DNA from: an uncultured Pelagibacteraceae bacterium
Lineage (GTDB): Bacteria; Pseudomonadota; Alphaproteobacteria; Pelagibacterales; Pelagibacteraceae
Direction of reading: 5' to 3'
DNA: 48,216 nt
Assembly: GCA_902569285.1 (NCBI GenBank)
Contig: CACFTS010000005.1
Coordinates: 1 to 48,216 of the forward strand
The notes under the pieces are model-generated. The model searched no databases. It was not told the origin of the DNA and saw only the letters and a program-made list of their open reading frames with translations. Shown in pieces: positions 1 to 8,731 of the stretch. The translations under genes were made by a program, and so were the position numbers. Each line of letters opens with the position of its first letter. Position 1 is the first letter of the stretch.

Positions 1-1215
1 TTCAGAAATATTTGTTTTATATTTTTTTACAAATTTCCACAAAAGCTCTTTGTTGTTAGCATTACTTGTTTCAACAAGATTAAGTAACATTGAAAAAGAC
101 ATGATCATTTTTTCTTTTGGAACTTTGCTATTATGTACATGCCATACTGGATTCATAAGTAATTGTAATTCACTTTGAGTTTTTGCCTTTTCAATAAAGT
201 CCAAATATTCATCAACGGCTTTTGGAACTATTTCCTTATGAAGTTTTTTAGCCCTTTTAGGATTTTGATACATATACAACGAAAGACTTTCAGGTGAAGC
301 ATATTCAAGCCATTGATCTATCGTAATGCCATTGCCTTTTGATTTTGATATTTTTTCACCTTTTTCATCTAAAAATAATTCATAAGAAAATCCAGATGGA
401 TTAGTTTTTCCAATTAATTTAATTATTTTTGTAGATAGAATTGCGCTTTCAATAAGATCTTTTCCGTACATTTCAAAATCAACATCTAAAGCATACCATC
501 TCATTGCCCAATCCACTTTCCATTGTAACTTACAATTTCCATCTAAAATACTAGTCTCTAATTCTTTTCCATTATTATCAAAAACAATTTTAGATTTTTC
601 TAGGATTATCTCTTTTACTGGAATTTCTAAAACTTGTCCTGTATCAGAACAAATAGGTAAAAATGGACTATAAGTTTTTTGACGTTCCTTGCCTAAAGTT
701 GGTAATATAATATTCATAATTTCATTATAGTTTTTTAAAATTGTTTGAAGCGAAGAATTAAAAAAACCTGACTTATAAAGAGATGTTGAGCTTTTAAAAT
801 TATAAATAAAATTAAAACTATCTAAAAAATTTTTGAGCATTTCATTGTTATGCTCACCAAAACTACTAAATTTATTAAAAGGATCTGGAACTTGGGTAAG
901 TGGTTTGTGCAAATTTTTTTCTAATAATTCTTTTTGAGGTACATTGTCAGGAACTTTTCTTAAACCATCCATATCATCTGAAAATGTAATAATTTCTATT
1001 GGAAGATCAGTTAAATGTTTCAAAGCATTAAGCATCATTGATGTTCTTGCGACTTCTCCGAAAGTACCTATATGAGGAAGACCACTAGGACCATAACCTG
1101 TTTGGAGAATGATTTTTCCTTTTTTTTCAATTAAGGATTTTCTTTCTCGAAGCATTTTTTTAGCTTCAACAAAAGGCCATGCACTTGTTTTGTCTAAATT
1201 TTCTTTTTTAATCAT
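1..1215 (-). CDS. lysK: Lysyl-tRNA synthetase, class I (partial, C-terminus beyond window)
   Basis: Charges tRNA-Lys with lysine in the cytoplasm. Translating the minus strand from the ATG at 1213-1215 gives 405 uninterrupted codons running off the left edge; class I enzymes are roughly 500-550 residues, so about the last fifth is missing. The class I Rossmann signatures are visible: HIGT at residues 48-51 and ISKSKG (KMSKS loop) at about 289-294. This is the class I fold found in archaea and many alphaproteobacteria, not the class II LysS of enterics. It is divergent from trkH across an 88 bp AT-rich gap in which I see no convincing promoter. The start is supported by the N-terminal distance to HIGT. 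Confidence 0.93.
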   Translation of the reverse strand, partial: MIKKENLDKTSAWPFVEAKKMLRERKSLIEKKGKIILQTGYGPSGLPHIGTFGEVARTSMMLNALKHLTDLPIEIITFSDDMDGLRKVPDNVPQKELLEKNLHKPLTQVPDPFNKFSSFGEHNNEMLKNFLDSFNFIYNFKSSTSLYKSGFFNSSLQTILKNYNEIMNIILPTLGKERQKTYSPFLPICSDTGQVLEIPVKEIILEKSKIVFDNNGKELETSILDGNCKLQWKVDWAMRWYALDVDFEMYGKDLIESAILSTKIIKLIGKTNPSGFSYELFLDEKGEKISKSKGNGITIDQWLEYASPESLSLYMYQNPKRAKKLHKEIVPKAVDEYLDFIEKAKTQSELQLLMNPVWHVHNSKVPKEKMIMSFSMLLNLVETSNANNKELLWKFVKKYKTNISE

Positions 1216-1303
1216 GAATAATTCAAATAAAATCTCAAATTAACGATTTAACTAATTCTTATAGAGTTGAAATTTATTTACCATAAAATAATGTTCTTTC
1301 AAA

Positions 1304-2730
1304 ATGTCTAATTATAAAACAGTTTTTTTTACTCTTGGAATTCTTCAGATAATTCTCGGAATTTTTATGTTGATCCCAATAATTACACAATTTATTTACG
1401 ATGAAGTTGATTCATCTTTTTTTGGTGCTTCAATTGTTACTATTGTTTTTGGGACCCTATTTTTTTTGTCAAATTTAGATCATGATAAAAAATTAAATTT
1501 ACAACAGGCTTTTTTATTAACCGCATTATCTTGGTTAAGTATAGCGGTTTTTGGATCTCTCCCTTTTATTTTTTCAAGTGTTAAATTTTCTCCCATTAAT
1601 GCCTTTTTTGAAAGCATGTCTGGAATTACCACCACTGGTTCTACAATCATTGCAAATTTAGAAATTATACCAAAAGCAATTTTATTATGGAGAGCAATAC
1701 TTCAATGGTTAGGCGGTATCGGTATAATTGTTATGGCAATTACACTAATGCCGATAATGAATGTTGGCGGTATGCAATTATTTAAAATTTCCAATAACGA
1801 CTCCTCTGAAAAAATTCTTCCTAAATCTAAAGAAATTGCTCTTAGATTAATCTATATTTATTCAGGTTTAACTGCACTCTGTGCAATCTCTTATAAATTT
1901 TTTGGAATGAGTATTTTTGATAGTTTAACACATTCAATGACTACAATAGCAACTGGTGGTTTCTCAAACTATAACGATTCTATCGGTTTTTTTAATAGCT
2001 TTTCTATAGAAATTTCAGCGATGATTTTTATAATTTTAGGAAGTTTGCCTTTTATAGCTTACATAAAATTTTTAAATGGTAATAAAAAAATATCCAAATT
2101 AAAACTTTTCTAAAAATTATATTAATTAGTATTATTCTCTTATCAGTCTACTTAACTATAAATAATTCAACACAACTAAATCTAAGATCTATTTTTTTTA
2201 ATGTTATTTCTATTTTAACTGGAACTGGTTATGTTAATGCTCAATTTGACAACTGGGGAAGTTTTCCTTTAATTTTATTTTTAGGACTAATGTTTATAGG
2301 TGGATGTGCTGGTTCAACAACATGTGGTATTAAAATATTTAGAATACAAATTTTATATTCATTTGTTTCAAGTCAACTCAAAAAAATTATTTATCCTAAA
2401 GGCATTTTTGTCTTAAAATACGATCAAAATCCTGTTGATAATAAATTTGTTGCTTCAATAATTTCATTTATTTATATGTATTTAGTAATTTTTTTTATTA
2501 TTACAGCACTACTTTCATTAACTGGTCTTGACTTTATCACTGCAATATCTGGGGCCGCTACTTCTATTTCAAATGTAGGTCCTGGATTAGGATCAATAAT
2601 TGGACCTAATGGAAACTTTTCATCTTTGCCAGATATTTCAAAATTAATATTAACTTTAGGTATGATTTTAGGTAGACTTGAGCTATTTGCTATATTAGTG
2701 TTATTTCTACCTTCTTTTTGGAGAAATTAA
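1304..2730 (+). pseudogene. trkH: Trk-type potassium uptake protein TrkH, interrupted by a frameshift
   Basis: Membrane subunit of the Trk K+ uptake system. The reading frame from ATG 1304 ends at 2113, but the homologous protein continues in the -1 frame through 2114-2730 with no further stop. Adding one base to the A7 tract near 2082-2090 gives a continuous protein of about 475 residues, the normal TrkH length. Four selectivity-filter repeats are readable: TTTGS at about 109-113, ATGGFSN near 220, LTGTGYVN after the shift, and SNVGPGLG near the end. It is strongly hydrophobic with many membrane spans. No trkA partner lies next to it. The break could be a sequencing or assembly error, a real mutation, or rescued by slippage. 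The next gene starts 2 nt downstream. Confidence 0.88.
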
Positions 2731-2732
2731 TT

Positions 2733-4109
2733 ATGTCAGAAGTTAAAAAAACATCATGGTTTGAATCTCTCTCAGTTTATAAAGATATTAGAATGCTAAG
2801 AATTTTGCTCTTGGGTTCTATAAGTGGTTTCCCGTGGGTTTTAATTGCGAGTAGTTTAAGTCTTTGGCTTAAAGAGGAAGGACTTAGCAGATCAACAATT
2901 GGATGGGCAGGTTTAATTTTTGCTGTATACGCATTTAATTATTTATGGGCACCAATAATAGATAGAATTCAAGTACCATTATTAACAAAAAAACTAGGCC
3001 ATAGAAGAGGATGGATAGTTTTAATGCAAATAATTATTTTATTAAGCTTATTAGTTTGGAGCGTTATAAATCCTACACAAAATTTAGCTTTATTAATATC
3101 AGTAGGATTGGTTATTGCCATAGCTTCAGCTACTCAAGATATAACTGTAGATGCTTTAAGAATTGAGCAAATAAATGAAAATGAGGGAAAATCAATGGCT
3201 GCTGGTGCAGCAATGGCTGTGGTTGGTTGGTGGACAGGTTATAAATTAGGAGGAGTTGTTGCTTTATTTACAGCTGAATTTTTTGAAAATCTTGGTATCT
3301 CAGACTATTGGCAAGCTACTTTTATAGTTTTGGGTGTTTTAATTATTTTAATGAACATTGGATTAATGTTTGTTCATGAACCAACAGAGACAGATAGACA
3401 AGCTAAACAAAAAGAGACTGACAAATTAATTGAAGAAAAGCTTGGATCAAACAATATTATAACTACTTTTGTAGCTTATATTACAGGAACTATTGGTGGA
3501 CCTATAATTAGTTTCTTTAAAAAAAATGGATTTGCTATAGCGGCAGGAATTTTGGGATTTGTTTTTTTGTTTAAAATTGGAGAGGCTTTTTTAGGAAGAA
3601 TGTCAATTGTCTTTTATAAAGAGATTGGCTTTTCAAAAGGCCAAATTGCAATTTATTCCAAAGGACTTGGTTGGATCACAACTGTAGTGTTTACATTGTT
3701 GGGTGGTATAATGGCTATGAGAACTGGAACAATAAAAACAATGTTCTTTGCTGGAGGATTAATGGCTATAACAAATCTTTTATTTGCAGTTCTAGCATGG
3801 ACAGGTAAATCTGAAATTTTATTTGCAATTGCTGTTATTGCTGATGATATTACGGCTGCATTTGCTACAGTTGCATTTGTTGCATTTATATCATTGCTGG
3901 TTGATAGAACTTATACGGCAACACAATATGCTCTACTTGCTTCAATCGGTACCGCCGGTAGAACTACATTGGCTTCCTCTTCAGGAGCATTAGTCGACTG
4001 GTTGAATGGAGATTGGGGAACATTTTTTGTTTTAACTACTATAATGGTCATTCCTTCATTAGTTTGTTTATGGCTCATTAAAAATAAAATTAAAATTGGT
4101 GCAAAATAA
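2733..4109 (+). CDS. ampG: AmpG-like muropeptide MFS permease
   Basis: Inner-membrane major-facilitator protein of about 458 residues resembling AmpG, which imports anhydro-muropeptides for peptidoglycan recycling. The N-terminus has the family pattern: a soluble start, a first helix with GFPWVLIASSLSLWL, then a helix ending at the acidic APIIDR loop. TQDITVDALR in the middle is typical of AmpG/PAT permeases. A TTG 15 nt upstream (2718) is also in frame, but it overlaps trkH and lacks the GAGAA ribosome-binding-like sequence that precedes ATG 2733, so I prefer 2733. The neighbouring cytoplasmic NlpC/P60 peptidase supports a cell-wall recycling role. A related acyl-CoA or peptide transporter of the same family cannot be excluded. 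Confidence 0.82.
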   Translation: MSEVKKTSWFESLSVYKDIRMLRILLLGSISGFPWVLIASSLSLWLKEEGLSRSTIGWAGLIFAVYAFNYLWAPIIDRIQVPLLTKKLGHRRGWIVLMQIIILLSLLVWSVINPTQNLALLISVGLVIAIASATQDITVDALRIEQINENEGKSMAAGAAMAVVGWWTGYKLGGVVALFTAEFFENLGISDYWQATFIVLGVLIILMNIGLMFVHEPTETDRQAKQKETDKLIEEKLGSNNIITTFVAYITGTIGGPIISFFKKNGFAIAAGILGFVFLFKIGEAFLGRMSIVFYKEIGFSKGQIAIYSKGLGWITTVVFTLLGGIMAMRTGTIKTMFFAGGLMAITNLLFAVLAWTGKSEILFAIAVIADDITAAFATVAFVAFISLLVDRTYTATQYALLASIGTAGRTTLASSSGALVDWLNGDWGTFFVLTTIMVIPSLVCLWLIKNKIKIGAK

Positions 4110-4845
4110 TTTTTATTTTAAAGGTAATTTTTCAAATATTCATAAAAAACCTTCAAAGTTTTCTGAAGTGTCTTCTCAATTATTGTATGGAGAAAAATTC
4201 AAAATTTTATCAAAAAATAAAAATTGGATTAAAATTAAAACATCATTTGATAATTATATTGGGTATATTAAAAATGCTCAATATGTAGAAAAATTTAAAC
4301 CAAATTATAAAGTAAGTAATCTAAAAGCAAAAATTTTTAAAAAACCTAATTCTAGTTCTAAAAATTGGCTTACACTTGGATCTAAATTATCAGTCATAGA
4401 TGAAAATAAAAATTATATAAAAATTGAGAAAAATAAATGGATTAAAAAAAAAGATATTAAAAAAATAAATCATAAAGAAAAAAACTTTATTAAAACCTTT
4501 AAAAAATTCTTAAATGTTAAATATGTTTGGGGAGGAAAAACATATAAAGGTATTGATTGCTCAGCTTTATTACAAATATTTTTTAATTATAATAACTTGT
4601 TCTACCCAAGAGATACAAAAGATCAGATTAATTATTCAAAAGGAAGCTCGATAAAAAAAAAGTTCAAAAAAGGAGATATTATATTTTGGAAAGGCCACGT
4701 TGCTATGTGTTTAAATTCAAAAAAACTAATTCATGCATATGGACCTGAAAAAAAAGTTTTAATTATGCCAATAATAAAAACAATTAATAGAATTCGAGAA
4801 ACAGCCAAACTTAAAGTAAAAAAAATATCTAGGATAAAATATTAA
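4099..4845 (+). CDS. NlpC/P60 family cell-wall peptidase with N-terminal SH3-like domains
   Basis: Likely gamma-D-glutamyl-diamino-acid endopeptidase. Two bacterial SH3-like segments occupy about residues 8-62 and 72-120. An NlpC/P60 domain follows, with the catalytic Cys in GIDCSA (about 154), His in KGHVAMC (about 200) and the third polar residue as His in LIHAYG (about 212). There is no signal peptide or membrane helix, so it should work in the cytoplasm, like YkfC-type enzymes acting on imported muropeptides. It overlaps the end of ampG by 11 nt and has no ATG near the start; GTG 4099 or TTG 4096 must be used. The protein is very lysine-rich, as are its neighbours. Its 3' end overlaps convergent tyrA by 4 nt. 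Confidence 0.85.
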   Translation: MQNNFYFKGNFSNIHKKPSKFSEVSSQLLYGEKFKILSKNKNWIKIKTSFDNYIGYIKNAQYVEKFKPNYKVSNLKAKIFKKPNSSSKNWLTLGSKLSVIDENKNYIKIEKNKWIKKKDIKKINHKEKNFIKTFKKFLNVKYVWGGKTYKGIDCSALLQIFFNYNNLFYPRDTKDQINYSKGSSIKKKFKKGDIIFWKGHVAMCLNSKKLIHAYGPEKKVLIMPIIKTINRIRETAKLKVKKISRIKY

Positions 4846-5738
4846 TTTCTACCAAAATCGGGCTTATCAATATCTTGCTTTAACTTAATTATCTTTGATC
4901 TTACTTTTTTAGTTTGAATAAGTTTTTTTAAAATTGACTTATTATTTTTAGAATTAATATCTTTTTTAAACGCATTCAAATTTTTAATAAACAAATTTAT
5001 AGCTTTTGAAACATTAATTTTATTATCAAAAAAAATGTCTCTCCACATTATTTCATTTGAAGATGCTATCCTTGAAAAATCTCTTAGACCACCTGCACTA
5101 TATTTAATCAAATCAAAGTTTTGTATTTTTTCAAAATCTTGAGCCGATTTAACTAAATTGTAAGCAACCAAGTGAGGCAAATGGCTTGTAATTGAAAAAA
5201 TTTTATCATGTTTTTCTGGTTTCATAACAACAACTTTTGAACCTATTTTTTTCCAAAAAGAACTTAAAAATTTTAAATGTTTCAAATTAGTTTTGTTGTC
5301 TTTAATTAAAACACACCATTTATTTTCAAATAGATCTTGTTTACCATGTTCAGGACCACTGACTTCCGATCCAGCTATTGGGTGACTTGAAGTCCAAAAA
5401 ATTTTTTTTTTTAAATATTTTTTAATTATTTTTACAGACTTTAATTTTGATGAACCCACATCTGTAATGATATGTTTTGGTGTTAGATATTTATTTATTT
5501 TTAGAATTATTTTTTTGTATTCACTCATTGGTGTACAAAGAATAATCAATTCTGATTGGGGCAAGGCATCATATAATTTCTTAACTAAAACTCCAGGTAA
5601 TTTTAATCTTTTAATTTTTGTTATATTTTTTTTTGATTTTTCATAAACAAAAATTTTTTTGGCTAATCTTTTTTTAGAGATTCTTCTTAATAAAGAAGAG
5701 CCCAATAATCCACAACCAATAATTAATACATTTTTCAT
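4842..5738 (-). CDS. tyrA: Prephenate / cyclohexadienyl dehydrogenase
   Basis: NAD(P)-dependent oxidation of prephenate or arogenate in tyrosine synthesis. The N-terminal Rossmann nucleotide loop is GCGLLGSS (about 8-15). The substrate region SHPIAGSEVSGPEHG, with its catalytic His, is near residues 117-131, and a helical C-terminal dehydrogenase domain contains SHLPHLVAYNLV. Length, 298 residues, is normal for a monofunctional enzyme without chorismate mutase or ACT domains. Its start overlaps the end of hisC by 4 nt, so the two are translationally coupled. The hisC-tyrA pairing suggests that the aminotransferase also serves aromatic amino acids. Confidence 0.92.
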   Translation of the reverse strand: MKNVLIIGCGLLGSSLLRRISKKRLAKKIFVYEKSKKNITKIKRLKLPGVLVKKLYDALPQSELIILCTPMSEYKKIILKINKYLTPKHIITDVGSSKLKSVKIIKKYLKKKIFWTSSHPIAGSEVSGPEHGKQDLFENKWCVLIKDNKTNLKHLKFLSSFWKKIGSKVVVMKPEKHDKIFSITSHLPHLVAYNLVKSAQDFEKIQNFDLIKYSAGGLRDFSRIASSNEIMWRDIFFDNKINVSKAINLFIKNLNAFKKDINSKNNKSILKKLIQTKKVRSKIIKLKQDIDKPDFGRN

Positions 5739-6821
5739 TTATTAAATATACTTTCTACTACACGAATAAATTTTAAACAATCAGTTTTTGAACCAATTGT
5801 TAATCGCAACATATTTTTTATTTTATAACCATCTTCAGTTGATCTTAAAATAATTCCTTTTGTTTTAAGTTTTTTATAAAAATATTTAGCTTTAAATTTA
5901 CATTTAGCAAAGTCTAATAATAAAAAATTAGCAGAAACCTCATTTGAATTAATATTATATTTATCCAGAAATTTTTTTAATTTTGTTGCATAAATAATAT
6001 TATGTTTAATTGAACATGATATAAATTTTATATCTTTAAGAGATTCTAAAGCTGCTTTTTGTGCAACTTCATTAACGTTAAATGGTGGCTTAATTATATT
6101 TAAAGCATCAATTATTTTTTTTTGTCCATAACCCCATCCTATTCTCAAAGATGCTAAACCATAAATTTTTGAAAATGTTCTTAAAATAAAAACATTTTGT
6201 TTATTTTTAAATAAATCCAAACCAGATTTATAGTCTGAATTTCTCATATATTCAGCATAAGCATCATCTACTACTAACAATATATTTTTTCTTAATTTTC
6301 TTCTTAATTGAACAAGTTCAAATTTATTTAAATAAGTTCCAGTTGGATTATTTGGATTAGCTAAAAAAACTATTTTTGTTTTTCTTGTTACTTTTTTTAA
6401 TATTTCCGAAATTGAAACTTTAAATTTTTTTTCTCTTGCAAAAACTACTTTTGCACCAACTATTTTTGAATAAATTCTATACATCAAAAAAACTAAATTG
6501 AGGAACTATTACCTCATCCTTTGATTTTAGAAAAAGTTGACACAACATCTGAATAACCTCATCTGATCCAGCACCACAAATAATTTTTTCCTTATCACAT
6601 TTAAACTTTTTTGATATTTGATTTCTTAATTCTTTTGACTTTCCATCTGGATATCTAAAAAAATTTACATTTTTATTAGATATAACTTTTTTGACTTTTG
6701 GACTTACTCCCAGTGCTGATTCATTTGCAGAAAGCTTTATGATTCGCTTCAATCTTTTAATACTAGATTTGCCCGGTTTATAGGCTTCTATATTAAATTT
6801 CTTAAATCTTAGAGTTGTCAT
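5735..6821 (-). pseudogene. hisC: Histidinol-phosphate / aromatic aminotransferase HisC, interrupted by a frameshift
   Basis: PLP-dependent class I/II aminotransferase. The frame from ATG 6821 gives 114 residues with the family N-terminus (KLSANES, FRYPDG, CGAGSDEVI) and stops at 6477. The remainder (NPNNPTGT, DDAYAEY, FSKIYGLASLRIGWG with the PLP lysine, and a C-terminal RLTIGS) is in another frame down to 5735. The A7/T7 run at 6486-6492 carries one base too many: removing one T in the coding strand gives SFLMYRIYSKIV and an intact protein of about 361 residues. A sequencing error or a recent mutation is likely. It is coupled to tyrA by a 4 nt overlap, and such HisC proteins often make phenylalanine and tyrosine as well as histidine. 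Confidence 0.9.
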
Positions 6822-6894
6822 CTTTTAAATTTTAAGTTCTTTATAAATAAAATAACAATTTTTTATATAGTATTAATAAAAATATTTTTAAAAA

Positions 6895-6923
6895 TTGACA
6901 TACTAAATAACTTCTTGTACATA
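6895..6923 (+). promoter_or_regulatory. Sigma70-type promoter for the riboswitch-metX transcript
   Basis: A perfect -35 hexamer TTGACA lies at 6895-6900, followed by a 17 nt spacer and TACATA (extended TACATAAT) at 6918-6923. The predicted start would be at about 6930, the first base of the SAM-II P1 helix, so the riboswitch would be the very 5' end of the RNA. Agreement between two independently recognised elements raises confidence. Confidence 0.65.
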
Positions 6924-6929
6924 ATTTGT

Positions 6930-6978
6930 GCGCTGATTTACCTGAATTGCGAGCGCTTTAAAAAAACAGCTAAAAAAG
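6930..6978 (+). promoter_or_regulatory. SAM-II (metA-type) riboswitch upstream of metX
   Basis: The segment follows the SAM-II consensus: P1 5' strand GCGCU (6930-6934), then GAUUUA and a CC-containing loop, UUGCGAGCGC carrying the P1 3' strand AGCGC (6952-6956), an A-rich linker, and the conserved pseudoknot strand CAGCUAAAAA near 6967-6977. It is an S-adenosylmethionine sensor that turns off methionine genes when SAM is plentiful. It sits 35 nt before the metX start. A run of eight T (6979-6986) follows at once, so the folded pseudoknot might act as a terminator, or the control may be translational as in known SAM-II elements. No obvious Shine-Dalgarno precedes metX. Confidence 0.92.
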
Positions 6979-7012
6979 TTTTTTTTCTCACAATTCATTT
7001 TCAGCCTTAATT

Positions 7013-8131
7013 ATGAATATTAAAGAAAACATAAAAACACTTATTATTAAAAAACCATTAAAACTAGATTGTGGTCAAACTATTAGTAATTTTCCCCTAG
7101 CATATGAAACATATGGTTCACTTAATAATAATAAAGATAATGCTATTTTAGTATTTCACGCCTTAACTGGAGATCAATTTGTTGCAGGCTTAAACCCTAT
7201 TACTAATAAAGATGGATGGTGGTCTTTCGTTGTCGGTCCAAATAAATCTATTGATACAAATAAATATTTTGTAATTTGTGCAAATGTTATTGGTGGATGT
7301 ATGGGGTCTTTTGGTCCAAGCTATGAAAATCCAAAAACAAAAAAAATTTATGGTACTGATTTTCCAGTAATTACAATCAATGATATGGTTAATGCTCAAG
7401 TAAATCTATTAGATCATTTTGGAATTAAAAAACTTTTTTCCGTTACTGGTGGTTCAATGGGTGGAATGCAGGTTTTACAATTTGTAAGTAACTTTCCTGA
7501 TAAAACCAAAACTGCAGTTCCTATTGCTTGTACATCTAGCCATTCAGCACAAAACATTGCATTCAATGAACTTGGTAGACAAGCAATAGCAGCAGACCAT
7601 AATTGGTTAGACGGAAAATATACATCTAAAAATACTGTTCCTGATAAAGGGTTAGCTGTAGCTAGAATGGCGGCACATATTACTTATTTATCTAAAAAAA
7701 GTCTTCAAGAGAAATTTGGAAGAAAACTTCAAAAAAGAGATAATCTTAAATTTGGTTTTGATGCTGACTTTCAAATAGAAAGCTATTTAAGATATCAAGG
7801 CTCAGTATTTGTAGATCGTTTTGATGCAAACAGTTATCTTTATATCACTAGAGCTATGGACTACTTTGATTTAGTTAAACAATTTGATGGTAATTTATCT
7901 AATGCTTTTAAAAATACAAAAGCTAAATTTTTTATAATATCTTTTACATCAGATTGGCTTTACCCAACACAAGAAAATAAAGATATAGTTATTGCGTTAA
8001 ATGCAATTGGTGCAAATGTAGGTTTTGTAGAAATAGAGTCTGACAAAGGACATGACTCATTTTTATTAGATGTTCCAGATTTTTTAAAAGCTCTTAAAAA
8101 TTTTTTAGATAAATCATACACAGAACAATAA
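7013..8131 (+). CDS. metX: Homoserine O-acetyltransferase
   Basis: Transfers acetyl from acetyl-CoA to homoserine, making O-acetylhomoserine for methionine synthesis. It is an alpha/beta-hydrolase-fold enzyme: HALTG oxyanion region near 49-53, nucleophile Ser148 in GGSMGG, Asp near 313 (TSDWLYP) and His near 347 (KGHDSF). It has 372 residues, as expected for MetX. The upstream SAM-II element supports methionine control. metW starts 2 nt after its stop, the classical alphaproteobacterial metX-metW pair. MetX-like proteins can be succinyltransferases; the sequence alone does not settle the acyl donor. Confidence 0.93.
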   Translation: MNIKENIKTLIIKKPLKLDCGQTISNFPLAYETYGSLNNNKDNAILVFHALTGDQFVAGLNPITNKDGWWSFVVGPNKSIDTNKYFVICANVIGGCMGSFGPSYENPKTKKIYGTDFPVITINDMVNAQVNLLDHFGIKKLFSVTGGSMGGMQVLQFVSNFPDKTKTAVPIACTSSHSAQNIAFNELGRQAIAADHNWLDGKYTSKNTVPDKGLAVARMAAHITYLSKKSLQEKFGRKLQKRDNLKFGFDADFQIESYLRYQGSVFVDRFDANSYLYITRAMDYFDLVKQFDGNLSNAFKNTKAKFFIISFTSDWLYPTQENKDIVIALNAIGANVGFVEIESDKGHDSFLLDVPDFLKALKNFLDKSYTEQ

Positions 8132-8133
8132 TT

Positions 8134-8730
8134 ATGAAGTCAGAATATAAAATAATTACAGATATAATAGAAGCAAATACAAGAGTATTGGATGTTGGGT
8201 GTGACGACGGAACTTTAATGGAATTTTTAAAAAAAAATAAAAATGTTGATATTAGAGGAATTGAAATTTCAAAAGAAAAAGTTCAAACTTGTATATCTAA
8301 AGGATTAACTGTCATTGAGGGTAACGCAGAACTTGATTTGAAACAGTTTCCAAATGATTCCTTCGATTATGTTGTTCTTGGTCAAACTTTACAAGCTTTT
8401 ATAAATCCAGAAATTGTTATCAAAGAACTTTTAAGAGTTGGAAAAAAAGCAATTGTAACTATTCCAAATTTTGGTCATTGGAAAGTAAGAATAAATTTAT
8501 TAACTAAAGGAACAATGCCAGTTACCAAAACACTACCCAATGATTGGTATAACACACCAAATCTCCACATGTGTACAATTAAAGATTTTGTTAGTTTCTC
8601 TAAAATAATTGATTTTAAGATTTTTAAATCTTTAGCATTAATAAATAAAAATGTATCTACTATAAATAATTCTAATTTATTTTTTAAAAATTTGTTTGCA
8701 GAACTTGGTATATTTTTAATCGAAAAATAA
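8134..8730 (+). CDS. metW: Methionine biosynthesis protein MetW
   Basis: Small class I SAM-dependent methyltransferase-fold protein of 198 residues that accompanies MetX in proteobacteria and is needed for full homoserine acetylation in some species. SAM-binding motif I VLDVGCDDG lies at about 18-26, with acidic IEI at the end of strand 2 and the conserved NFGHWKVR segment near 110. It sits 2 nt after metX and 1 nt before gloB, so it is almost certainly co-transcribed from the SAM-II-controlled promoter. Confidence 0.92.
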   Translation: MKSEYKIITDIIEANTRVLDVGCDDGTLMEFLKKNKNVDIRGIEISKEKVQTCISKGLTVIEGNAELDLKQFPNDSFDYVVLGQTLQAFINPEIVIKELLRVGKKAIVTIPNFGHWKVRINLLTKGTMPVTKTLPNDWYNTPNLHMCTIKDFVSFSKIIDFKIFKSLALINKNVSTINNSNLFFKNLFAELGIFLIEK

Positions 8731-8731
8731 T

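Noticed and set aside
1216..1303. A divergent promoter pair between lysK and trkH.
   Set aside because: The region is AT-rich with several -10-like strings (for example TATAGA, TATAAG) but no matching -35 at proper spacing, so no site can be supported.
6480..6495. Programmed -1 ribosomal frameshifting at the T TTT TTT heptamer in hisC.
   Set aside because: The product needs a +1 (or -2) correction, the opposite of what a -1 slippery heptamer gives, and no stimulatory structure is evident.
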